A stretch of 5,068 nucleotides of DNA from WLWS01 sp047638675 (GTDB lineage: Bacteria; Pseudomonadota; Gammaproteobacteria; Eutrophobiales; Eutrophobiaceae): the NCBI GenBank assembly GCA_047638675.1, contig JBLIML010000275.1:1-5068 (forward strand), written 5' to 3'. Both the position numbers and the translations under genes were made by a program. The notes beneath the pieces are model-generated. The model was given only the letters and a program-made list of their open reading frames with translations. It was not told where the DNA came from and did no database searches. The stretch's first letter is position 1, and each line of letters opens with the position of its first letter. This document shows positions 1 to 5,068 of the stretch, piece after piece.

Positions 1-1
1 C

Positions 2-418
2 ATCGACGATGAAAGCTCACTTCAAAAATATGACGCGATTATCATTGGCGCACCTGTTTACAGGGTAAAATTCCCCCGCTGCACTTCAAAGTTTATTCGA
101 TCCCATATAAATGAACTTAAAAAAATAAAGTGTGCGTTTTTTTCAGTAAGTTTGACTGCGATATCAAAAAAACAGGAGGATATAGAAGCCATTTCGCAGT
201 TAACAAATGAGTTTCCAATGAATTTGGACTGGAAGCCGGATCGTGTTGAGTCGTTCGCAGGCGCTCTTGCTTACACAAAGTATAATATTTTCCTGAGATT
301 TATCATAAAAATGATGGTTAAAAGCCACGATGGCGATACCGACACAACACGCGACTATGAATATACAAATTGGAATGATGTGCAGAAATTTAGCCACGAA
401 TTTTTAAGTTTAAACTGA
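2..418 (+). CDS. HemG-like flavodoxin-domain protoporphyrinogen IX dehydrogenase (5' partial)
   Basis: The frame is open from the left edge to the TGA at 416-418, giving 138 residues; the true start lies outside the window. The family uses FMN in a flavodoxin fold to oxidise protoporphyrinogen IX to protoporphyrin IX, passing electrons to quinone at the inner face of the cytoplasmic membrane (haem synthesis). What I see resembles E. coli HemG from about its residue 47 on: YDAIIIGAPVY (fragment residues 10-20, a flavodoxin strand and FMN-loop region), CAFFSVSLTA (44-53), WKPDRVESFAGALAY (77-91), a hydrophobic/basic stretch LRFIIKMMVK (98-107) where HemG has its membrane-associating helix, and the hallmark GDTDTTRDYEYTNW (111-124). 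The N-terminal FMN phosphate loop is missing because of the window edge. It is AT-richer than the genes to its right. HemG itself is likely, but another Flavodoxin_5-type protein cannot be excluded, so no symbol is given. Confidence 0.82.
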   Translation: MDDESSLQKYDAIIIGAPVYRVKFPRCTSKFIRSHINELKKIKCAFFSVSLTAISKKQEDIEAISQLTNEFPMNLDWKPDRVESFAGALAYTKYNIFLRFIIKMMVKSHDGDTDTTRDYEYTNWNDVQKFSHEFLSLN

Positions 419-449
419 TTAGTTGTCTAAAGAAGTTCTGATTAAGTAT

Positions 450-468
450 CTTCTCCCAAAGGGAGAAG
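450..468. repeat. Perfect 8-bp inverted repeat (hairpin) after the hemG-like gene
   Basis: CTTCTCCC (450-457) and GGGAGAAG (461-468) are exact reverse complements separated by AAA, with a possible extra T-G pair (449/469). The hairpin starts 31 nt after the hemG-like stop codon. No U-run follows directly on the + strand (the next T-run is near 485-490), so it is not a canonical intrinsic terminator. It could be an imperfect terminator, an mRNA 3'-end stabiliser, or a structure hiding the GGGAG motif in its right arm. The dyad is directly visible; its role is inference. Confidence 0.5.
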
Positions 469-470
469 GA

Positions 471-557
471 ATGGCTTCAATGAATATTTTTTGTGTCATC
501 AAGAATACTCATCTTTCCGTTAACCTATTACAGCTTTTTACACTCCAGTTTTTCTGA
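471..557 (+). CDS. Possible 28-residue small ORF in the hemG-like/tal spacer (doubtful)
   Basis: ATG at 471 opens a 28-codon frame ending in TGA (555-557), encoding MASMNIFCVIKNTH followed by a Leu/Phe-rich tail. GGGAG at 461-465 sits 5 nt upstream and could serve as a Shine-Dalgarno. That motif is the right arm of the 450-468 hairpin, so ribosome access would depend on whether the hairpin forms. There is no recognisable family. The length, AT-rich composition and position just after a gene make chance a serious alternative. Confidence 0.15.
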   Translation: MASMNIFCVIKNTHLSVNLLQLFTLQFF

Positions 558-583
558 AGAACCTTTTTTCTAGTATTAGTCAT

Positions 584-622
584 TATAATTGACCCCGATC
601 AAGATACTGGTCTATTTATAAA
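584..622 (+). promoter_or_regulatory. Candidate promoter elements for tal-xfp
   Basis: Several sigma-70-like pieces lie close together. A perfect TATAAT is at 584-589, but no good -35 lies 16-18 bp upstream of it. TTGACC at 589-594 could act as a -35, with TATTTA at 613-618 (18-bp spacing, weak) as its -10. TATAAA at 617-622 is a better -10 by sequence but lies 22 bp from TTGACC, so it would need an activator. Which one is used cannot be decided here. The leader from any of them to the tal ATG is short (well under 90 nt). Confidence 0.35.
589..602. promoter_or_regulatory. FNR/Anr/Dnr-type binding site upstream of tal-xfp
   Basis: TTGAC-CCCG-ATCAA matches the FNR-family consensus TTGAT-N4-ATCAA at 9 of 10 specified positions and keeps the 4-bp spacer and two-fold symmetry. 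It is centred at 595.5, about 74 bp before the tal ATG. If a start site lies near 629-637, the box would sit about -34 to -41.5, the latter being the usual activating position for this family. A perfect TATAAT overlaps its left end, so it could instead repress that promoter. The site is seen; the regulator and the sign of control are inferred. Confidence 0.5.
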
Positions 623-669
623 CTACCTTACATCGCTTTAGACAATATTAGTGCCTGGAAAACTAATTG

Positions 670-1797
670 ATGAATTCCTTACAAGCTATCAGAAATTGCG
701 GCCAATCTGTCTGGTTGGATTATATTCGACGAGGCCTGTTAGACAGTGGCGGACTACAAGATCTAATAGATAGGGACAACATAAGCGGCGTGACGTCCAA
801 TCCCTCGATTTTTGAGAAGGCCATTACGCAAGGCAGTGACTACATGGATGCCATAGCCGAATGCCATAGAAAGTCAATCATCGCGCCAGAGGCGATATAT
901 GAGCAATTGGCAGTAAAAGACATTCAAGATGCTGCGGATATTCTTATGCCGGTTTATGAATCTAGTGATATGCGAGATGGCTACGTGAGCTTCGAAGTGT
1001 CACCTCTACTGGCCTATCAAACCGAAGCCACCTGTAGCGAAGCGCGACGACTCTGGAAGACGGTTAATCGACCAAACCTGATGATCAAAGTACCGGCTAC
1101 AGTGGAAGGTATTCCTGCGATTGAAACTTTGTTAGGAGAGGGTATAAATATTAATGTTACATTGCTGTTTTCGCGGGAAATATATTTCAAGGTTGTCCAC
1201 GCGTTTATCAATGGACTTGAAAGCTTCGCTAACTCTGGCGGAGATATACATAGACTTGCCAGTGTGGCCAGTTTTTTTATTAGTCGTATCGATACCGCGG
1301 TTGATGAAATACTTGTTGAGCATATCGATGCTGAAGAAAATCCGGAAGAGTGTTTATTAGCGTCACTTCCAGGGAAGGTCGCTATTGCGAACGCCAAACT
1401 CGCCTATCAAGGTTACAAACTATTTTTCAATGCACCACGCTGGCAGTCTCTTGCTGAACAGGGCGCTCAAACTCAACGATTGTTATGGGCCAGTACCAGT
1501 AATAAAAACCCCAATTATCGTGAATTACGCTATGTCGAATCTTTGATTGGCGCTGAAACGGTAAATACATTACCACCCTCTACGCTTGAAGCTTTTCGCG
1601 ACCACGGTCGAGTCAGCGCTTCGCTTGAACTAAACCTTGATGAGGCTTATGCCACTATTGACACTTTGCAGCAAGCAGGCATTTCATTGGAGGAGATCAC
1701 CGATCAACTTACTAAAGAAGGCGTGACTCTGTTCGCAGATGCCTACGCCGGGGTATTGCGTGCAATCAAACAACAATTGGCGCAAACAGCAGCGTGA
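670..1797 (+). CDS. tal: Transaldolase (long form, 375 aa)
   Basis: Cytosolic enzyme of the non-oxidative pentose-phosphate pathway: sedoheptulose-7-P + glyceraldehyde-3-P <-> erythrose-4-P + fructose-6-P, through a Schiff base on lysine. Visible motifs are Asp17 in WLDYIRR, the first transaldolase signature GVTSNPSIF (40-48), catalytic-type Glu109 in SFEVSP, the Schiff-base signature LMIKVPATVEG with Lys140, NVTLLFS (162-168, Asn162/Thr164), and LLWASTSNKNPNY (271-283) with VNTLPPSTLEAF (298-309). The last two blocks and the 375-residue length fit the longer transaldolase class (about 360-380 aa, known in actinobacteria, cyanobacteria and some proteobacteria) rather than the roughly 317-residue TalB class. 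The start chosen is ATG 670, with GGAA at 657-660 nine nt upstream; a TTG at 667 directly precedes it and would add one residue. The gene ends in tandem stops TGA-TAA (1795-1800). xfp follows after 28 nt, so the two are probably co-transcribed. All key residues are present and it looks functional. Confidence 0.95.
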   Translation: MNSLQAIRNCGQSVWLDYIRRGLLDSGGLQDLIDRDNISGVTSNPSIFEKAITQGSDYMDAIAECHRKSIIAPEAIYEQLAVKDIQDAADILMPVYESSDMRDGYVSFEVSPLLAYQTEATCSEARRLWKTVNRPNLMIKVPATVEGIPAIETLLGEGININVTLLFSREIYFKVVHAFINGLESFANSGGDIHRLASVASFFISRIDTAVDEILVEHIDAEENPEECLLASLPGKVAIANAKLAYQGYKLFFNAPRWQSLAEQGAQTQRLLWASTSNKNPNYRELRYVESLIGAETVNTLPPSTLEAFRDHGRVSASLELNLDEAYATIDTLQQAGISLEEITDQLTKEGVTLFADAYAGVLRAIKQQLAQTAA

Positions 1798-1825
1798 TAA
1801 AACAAATTCAGATGGGGTCAAAGTT

Positions 1826-4213
1826 ATGAGTATTAACATCGCAGGTGTAGTTGCTAATCCGCTAAGTATTGATGAACTGGATAAAATCAATGCCTATTGG
1901 CGTGCTGCAAATTACCTGTCTGTCGGGCAGATCTACCTGCTTGATAACCCCCTCCTCAAAGAACCACTTTCGATTGAACATATCAAGCCTCGACTACTCG
2001 GCCATTGGGGTACAACGCCGGGCTTGAATTTTATCTACGCACATTTAAATCGGTTGATTTGCAAGCACGATCTCAACATGCTCTTCGTCACCGGGCCAGG
2101 ACATGGTGGACCTGCATTGGTTGCAAATACTTATCTGGAAAGTACCTATAGTGAGGTTTATCCCGACATATCTCAGGATGCCGAAGGATTGAGAAAATTA
2201 TTTAGACAGTTTTCTTTTCCTGGCGGCATACCCAGTCATGTTGCACCTGAAACGCCGGGTTCCATTCATGAAGGCGGTGAATTGGGCTACTCGCTTGCGC
2301 ATGCATACGGCGCTGCTTTCGATAATCCTGACTTGATCGCCTGCTGTGTGGTGGGCGATGGTGAAGCAGAAACCGGCCCACTCGCTGCCGCCTGGCATTC
2401 CAATAAATTTCTTAACCCCGCGTGTGATGGCGCTGTCTTACCCATACTCCATCTCAATGGTTACAAGATTGCGAATCCAACCGTACTTGCGCGGATTGGT
2501 CGTAAAGAACTGGAAAGTTTATTTATCGGTTATGGCTACACACCCTATTTTGTCGAAGGATCTGAACCCGAAGCCATGCACCAGTTGATGGCGGCAACGC
2601 TGGATTTCGTTATAACGGAAATTAAGACAATCCAGCATAATGCGCGCGCTAAGGGTGTTGTTGAACGACCACGCTGGCCGATGATTATCTTGCGTAGCCC
2701 GAAGGGTTGGACTGGCCCCAAAGAAGTAGACGGGCAGAAGACGGAAGGTTACTGGCGCTCGCACCAGGTTCCATTTGCCGAGATGGCGAGTAAACCTGAA
2801 CACATCCAGTTGCTCGAGCATTGGATGAAAAGTTATCAACCAGAAGAACTTTTCGATGACAAGGGCACATTGATTTCGGAACTGGCAGAGTTAGCACCGA
2901 AAGGCCCTCTTCGTATGGGTGCCAACCCTCATGCCAACGGCGGCCTGTTGTTGAAGAATTTGCGCATGCCGGATTTTCGCGACTATGCCGTCGAGGTACT
3001 CAAACCCGGTCAAGTATTAGCTGAGGCTACCCGAGTGATGGGCACCCTGTTGCGCGATGTCATGAAGCTCAATCAGGACACACGAAATTTCCGCGTAATG
3101 GGTCCCGACGAGACCAACTCGAATCGTCTTGGCTCCCTGTTTGAGGTCACCAATCGCTCATGGATGGCGGAGATATTACCCGAAGACGATCATCTCGCGC
3201 CGGACGGTCGGGTCATGGAAATTCTGAGTGAACATACCTGTCAGGGTTGGCTGGAAGGCTATCTGTTGACCGGTCGCCATGGTTTGTTTTCCTGTTACGA
3301 GGCATTCATTCACATTATTGATTCCATGTTTAATCAACACGCAAAATGGCTTAAGGTGAGTAAAGAGATCCCGTGGCGCCAGCCTATCGCTTCGTTGAAT
3401 TATCTATTGACCTCCCATGTCTGGCGGCAGGATAGCAACGGTTTTTCCCACCAGGATCCGGGTTTTATCGATCACGTAGTGAACAAGAAAGCCGATATCA
3501 TTCGTGTTTATCTGCCTCCCGATGCCAATTCCTTGCTGTACATCACGGACAAATGCCTGCGTAGCCGCGATTTAGTCAATGTGATTGTGGCCGGCAAACA
3601 ACCGCAGCCGCAATGGCTTGATATGGACGCCGCGATCAAACACTGCACGGCGGGTATTGGCCTCTGGGAGTGGGCGAGCAATGATAAAGATGCGGAACCT
3701 GATGTCGTAATGGCTTGTGCCGGTGATGTGCCAACTATCGAGACTCTCGCCGCCGTAGATCTATTGCGTCAGTACGCCCCGGATATCAAGGTACGGGTGA
3801 TCAACGTAGTGGATTTGATGACACTGCAACCGCGGGAAGAACATCCGCACGGCTTGTCAAACAAGGACTTCGATACCTTGTTCACTATTAATAAACCGAT
3901 CATCTTCGCCTATCACGGTTATCCCTCGTTGATTCACAGCTTGACGTATCGTCGCACCAATCACGACAACTTGCATGTCCGCGGCTATAAAGAAGAAGGT
4001 ACGACGACCACGCCATTTGATATGGTGGTACGCAACGATTTGGATCGTTTTCACCTGATGGCTGATGTGATCGATCGGGTACCGGAACTCAGCCGGGTTG
4101 GGGCGTATGTGAAGCAGCACATTCGCGACAAGCTCATCGAACACCGCCAATACATCACGACTTATGGTAAAGACATGCCCGAAATAAACAATTGGAAGTG
4201 GCCTTACTCATGA
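1826..4213 (+). CDS. xfp: Xylulose-5-phosphate/fructose-6-phosphate phosphoketolase
   Basis: Thiamine-diphosphate enzyme of the cytosol that, with phosphate, cleaves xylulose-5-P to acetyl phosphate + glyceraldehyde-3-P and, in dual-specific members, fructose-6-P to acetyl phosphate + erythrose-4-P. The product is 795 aa, the family's normal length. In order: GHWGTTPG (His60), GPGHGGP (His93), PSHVAPETPG (His138), phosphoketolase signature EGGELGY (149-155), the ThDP/Mg motif GAAFDNPDLIACCVVGDGE (162-180) with HLNG (Asn211), YWRSHQVP (His313), SEHTCQGWLEGY (Glu469), RHGLFSCYEAF (Tyr491), FSHQDPGF (His542), GKQPQPQWL (590-598), EEHPHGLSNKDFD (671-683), and HVRGYKEEGTTTTPFDMV (717-734). The His and Glu positions correspond to the catalytic set described in bifidobacterial enzymes. 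The start is ATG 1826, with GGGG at 1814-1817 eight nt upstream and a typical N-terminus. An in-frame ATG at 1739 lies inside tal and would add 29 atypical residues. Xu5P-only versus dual specificity cannot be read from sequence. Confidence 0.97.
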   Translation: MSINIAGVVANPLSIDELDKINAYWRAANYLSVGQIYLLDNPLLKEPLSIEHIKPRLLGHWGTTPGLNFIYAHLNRLICKHDLNMLFVTGPGHGGPALVANTYLESTYSEVYPDISQDAEGLRKLFRQFSFPGGIPSHVAPETPGSIHEGGELGYSLAHAYGAAFDNPDLIACCVVGDGEAETGPLAAAWHSNKFLNPACDGAVLPILHLNGYKIANPTVLARIGRKELESLFIGYGYTPYFVEGSEPEAMHQLMAATLDFVITEIKTIQHNARAKGVVERPRWPMIILRSPKGWTGPKEVDGQKTEGYWRSHQVPFAEMASKPEHIQLLEHWMKSYQPEELFDDKGTLISELAELAPKGPLRMGANPHANGGLLLKNLRMPDFRDYAVEVLKPGQVLAEATRVMGTLLRDVMKLNQDTRNFRVMGPDETNSNRLGSLFEVTNRSWMAEILPEDDHLAPDGRVMEILSEHTCQGWLEGYLLTGRHGLFSCYEAFIHIIDSMFNQHAKWLKVSKEIPWRQPIASLNYLLTSHVWRQDSNGFSHQDPGFIDHVVNKKADIIRVYLPPDANSLLYITDKCLRSRDLVNVIVAGKQPQPQWLDMDAAIKHCTAGIGLWEWASNDKDAEPDVVMACAGDVPTIETLAAVDLLRQYAPDIKVRVINVVDLMTLQPREEHPHGLSNKDFDTLFTINKPIIFAYHGYPSLIHSLTYRRTNHDNLHVRGYKEEGTTTTPFDMVVRNDLDRFHLMADVIDRVPELSRVGAYVKQHIRDKLIEHRQYITTYGKDMPEINNWKWPYS

Positions 4214-4234
4214 CCTGATTATTTCTGTTCAGCG

Positions 4235-4259
4235 CCGTCAAAATCTTAACTACTGACGG
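4235..4259 (+). terminator. Weak hairpin downstream of xfp, possible transcript end
   Basis: CCGTCA (4235-4240) pairs with TGACGG (4254-4259) across a 13-nt loop, starting 21 nt after the xfp stop. A competing stem, ACTGA (4252-4256) with TCAGT (4264-4268), overlaps it. There is no U-tract, so this is not a canonical intrinsic terminator. It may mark a Rho-dependent or processed 3' end, or be chance. Confidence 0.22.
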
Positions 4260-4451
4260 GAACTCAGTCGGCGAATAGAGGAATCTACAGACCTCGCCAA
4301 GACATCCCGACTAATGATGTGCTATTTGCAGAACCTACCTGACGAGCTGATCTGGCTAGTAGAACGAATTACGGATCTGAAAACGGATCTGCGCTGAACC
4401 TGGAGCCAGGCCGACGATGCGGTGTGGCGAGCGATGGAACAACATAATTGA
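4257..4451 (+). pseudogene. Possible decayed small gene, one in-frame TGA, unknown family
   Basis: Read in one frame, this stretch gives 65 codons with a single stop, TGA at 4395-4397, before the TGA at 4449-4451. The translation has protein-like, helix-prone composition: RRIEESTDLAKTSR, then MMCYLQNLPDELIWLVERIT, then after a 9-bp repeat TDLKTDLR, the stop, and TWSQADDAVWRAMEQHN. An intact sub-ORF of 27 codons begins at ATG 4314 (stop 4395-4397) but has no clear ribosome-binding site. I do not recognise a family. The stop sits where a single base change from TGG or CGA would restore the frame, so a recent remnant is plausible. With only 65 codons, chance openness cannot be ruled out. Confidence 0.25.
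4371..4391 (+). repeat. 9-bp direct repeat ACGGATCTG with 3-bp spacer
   Basis: ACGGATCTG occurs at 4371-4379 and again at 4383-4391, separated by AAA. The 12-bp period keeps the reading frame (TDLK-TDLR in the frame of the possible decayed gene). It could be a slippage duplication or a tandem half-site; there is no other support for a binding role. Confidence 0.5.
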
Positions 4452-4477
4452 CACATAATAAGTTAACGGAGAGAAAA

Positions 4478-4501
4478 ATGTTAAATGGAATGAGAAATTG
4501 A
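4478..4501 (+). CDS. Seven-residue mini-ORF with strong Shine-Dalgarno ahead of pldA
   Basis: GGAGAG at 4468-4473 lies 4 nt before ATG 4478, which opens a frame of only seven codons (MLNGMRN) ending in TGA at 4499-4501. This is the best ribosome-binding site in the xfp-pldA gap, better than that of pldA itself, 88 nt downstream. It could be a leader peptide affecting pldA translation, the start of a gene lost by mutation, or chance. No amino-acid run typical of attenuator peptides is present. Confidence 0.2.
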   Translation: MLNGMRN

Positions 4502-4589
4502 AGGTGATACAAAAGAACATAAACTTAAAACTTTTTATCGTATGACCTCAAATAATACGATTACGGCGTTTTTCAAGCTGGATTGGTAT

Positions 4590-5068
4590 ATGAATCTGTT
4601 CAGCAAAAGCTTGCTTGCCCTTCTTATCTATTCATTGCTTGTCTCTCCTGTGCATGCGAATGGTTTGACTGATCAAGAAAAGTGTCTACTTGACGCGCTG
4701 GATTCAGCGGGTGAGGCTACCATGGTAGGCGAGATTCAAGCACGCTGCGAACTTCGCGCTGAGACTGCCGAAACCGAGCGCAAAGAGGATGAGCTGATAG
4801 GACCGGTAGAGAGACGCATCGCTGCAGAGGCGAAGATACTTGATCGTTCATTTTCTCTGACCGCTCATCGTCCTAATTATTTCTTGCCGTACACCTACAA
4901 TAGCAGTCCGAATAAAGAGGCGTTTCGGCTTAGTAACCCGGATGAATCGATTGATTCGGCTGAAGCAAAATTTCAGGTGAGTTTTAAGATTCCGATCGCA
5001 CAGAATATTCTTGATACGCGAAATGATGTGTTCTTTGCTTTCACGACCCGCGCGTGGTGGCAAGCATA
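4590..5068 (+). CDS. pldA: Outer-membrane phospholipase A (OMPLA), 3' partial
   Basis: The family forms a 12-stranded outer-membrane beta-barrel that hydrolyses phospholipids misplaced in the outer leaflet; it is calcium-dependent and active as a dimer. Only 159 residues are in the window. Residues 1-23 form a signal peptide: Lys6, a hydrophobic core LLALLIYSLLV, and cleavage after VHA. Residues 24-80 are a charged extension with Cys32 and Cys53. From about 72 the match to OMPLA is clear: PVERRIAAEA, LTAHRPNYFLPYTYN (90-104), NKEAF, AEAKFQVSFKIPI (125-137), and FAFTTRAWWQ (149-158), aligning with the first barrel strands of E. coli PldA. The His-Ser-Asn active site lies beyond the edge. ATG 4590 is chosen because it gives a compact signal peptide. 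An in-frame ATG at 4542 would add 16 residues before it, and neither has a strong Shine-Dalgarno. No functional link to xfp is apparent. Confidence 0.88.
   Translation, partial: MNLFSKSLLALLIYSLLVSPVHANGLTDQEKCLLDALDSAGEATMVGEIQARCELRAETAETERKEDELIGPVERRIAAEAKILDRSFSLTAHRPNYFLPYTYNSSPNKEAFRLSNPDESIDSAEAKFQVSFKIPIAQNILDTRNDVFFAFTTRAWWQA

Larger units (their letters stand above)
4214..4589. other. 376-bp gap between xfp and pldA without an intact gene
   Basis: No complete gene of convincing length is found on either strand. The stretch holds a weak inverted repeat just after xfp (4235-4259), a 65-codon frame with one internal TGA (4257-4451), a 9-bp direct repeat inside it (4371-4391), a TTGACA hexamer (4448-4453) with no good -10 at 16-18 bp, a strong Shine-Dalgarno before a 7-residue ORF (4468-4501), and an AT-rich leader to pldA. 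The first 230 bases have composition like coding DNA and the rest is AT-rich. No tRNA-like or known regulatory RNA structure was recognised. Confidence 0.6.

Noticed and set aside
152..418. TTG at 152 as the start of a separate 88-aa protein
   Set aside because: The same frame is open to position 2 and the residues upstream match the HemG/flavodoxin core (YDAIIIGAPVY), so 152 is internal to a gene cut by the window edge.
1017..1397. 126-codon antisense ORF within tal
   Set aside because: It has a Ser/Ile-rich shadow composition, lies opposite conserved transaldolase motifs, and shows no start context or family resemblance.
1739..1825. ATG 1739 as the xfp start, overlapping tal by 59 nt
   Set aside because: The extra 29 residues are low-quality and Lys/Asn/Gln-rich, and are the tal 3' end read in another frame; ATG 1826 has a GGGG motif at proper spacing and a normal phosphoketolase N-terminus.
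2519..2839. 106-codon antisense ORF within xfp
   Set aside because: It lies opposite conserved phosphoketolase sequence and has no recognisable domain; it is best explained as a shadow frame.
4399..4410. CCTGG-AG-CCAGG short palindrome as a terminator stem
   Set aside because: A 5-bp stem with a 2-nt loop cannot form a normal hairpin and no U-tract follows.
4448..4476. TTGACA at 4448-4453 as a full pldA promoter
   Set aside because: The bases 16-18 bp downstream (around GAGAAA) do not resemble a -10, and the nearby CATAAT is adjacent to or upstream of the hexamer rather than at the right distance.
4665..4676. TTGAC-TG-ATCAA, resembling an FNR box
   Set aside because: The spacer is 2 bp instead of 4 and it lies inside the pldA coding sequence, so it is not a valid FNR-family site.
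4848..5063. 71-codon minus-strand ORF at the right edge
   Set aside because: It overlaps the clear pldA barrel-strand coding frame and its Arg/Lys/Ile-rich translation looks like a reverse-complement shadow.

Overview
The window suggests a proteobacterium, most likely a gammaproteobacterium of middling base composition. The grounds are a HemG-type flavodoxin-fold protein, an outer-membrane phospholipase A (so a Gram-negative envelope), and an FNR/Anr-type dyad ahead of a carbon-metabolism operon. The genus cannot be fixed from the sequence alone.

Layout, left to right, with every recognisable gene on the + strand. (1) Positions 2-418 are the 3' part of a HemG-like menaquinone-dependent protoporphyrinogen dehydrogenase, cut by the window edge. 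(2) Positions 419-669 are an AT-rich spacer with a perfect 8-bp hairpin, a possible 28-codon ORF and an FNR-like box (TTGAC-N4-ATCAA). (3) tal (670-1797) encodes a long-form transaldolase. (4) xfp (1826-4213), 28 nt further on, encodes a full-length xylulose-5-phosphate/fructose-6-phosphate phosphoketolase. (5) Positions 4214-4589 are a gap with no intact gene. It holds weak inverted repeats, a 65-codon frame broken by one TGA that looks like a decayed gene, a 9-bp direct repeat, and a well-placed Shine-Dalgarno in front of only a 7-residue ORF. (6) pldA begins at 4590 and runs off the right edge.

The functional core is the tal-xfp pair. Phosphoketolase cleaves xylulose-5-P or fructose-6-P to acetyl phosphate plus glyceraldehyde-3-P or erythrose-4-P. 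Transaldolase interconverts erythrose-4-P and fructose-6-P with sedoheptulose-7-P and glyceraldehyde-3-P. Together they connect the pentose-phosphate pool to acetyl phosphate, bypassing pyruvate decarboxylation, and the FNR-like box suggests control by low oxygen or nitrogen oxides. The flanking hemG-like and pldA genes have no evident functional link to this pair.

I see no mobile element, CRISPR array, tRNA or rRNA. I also see no convincing new multi-gene system. The most interesting points are the regulatory box on the phosphoketolase operon and the unexplained xfp-pldA gap.
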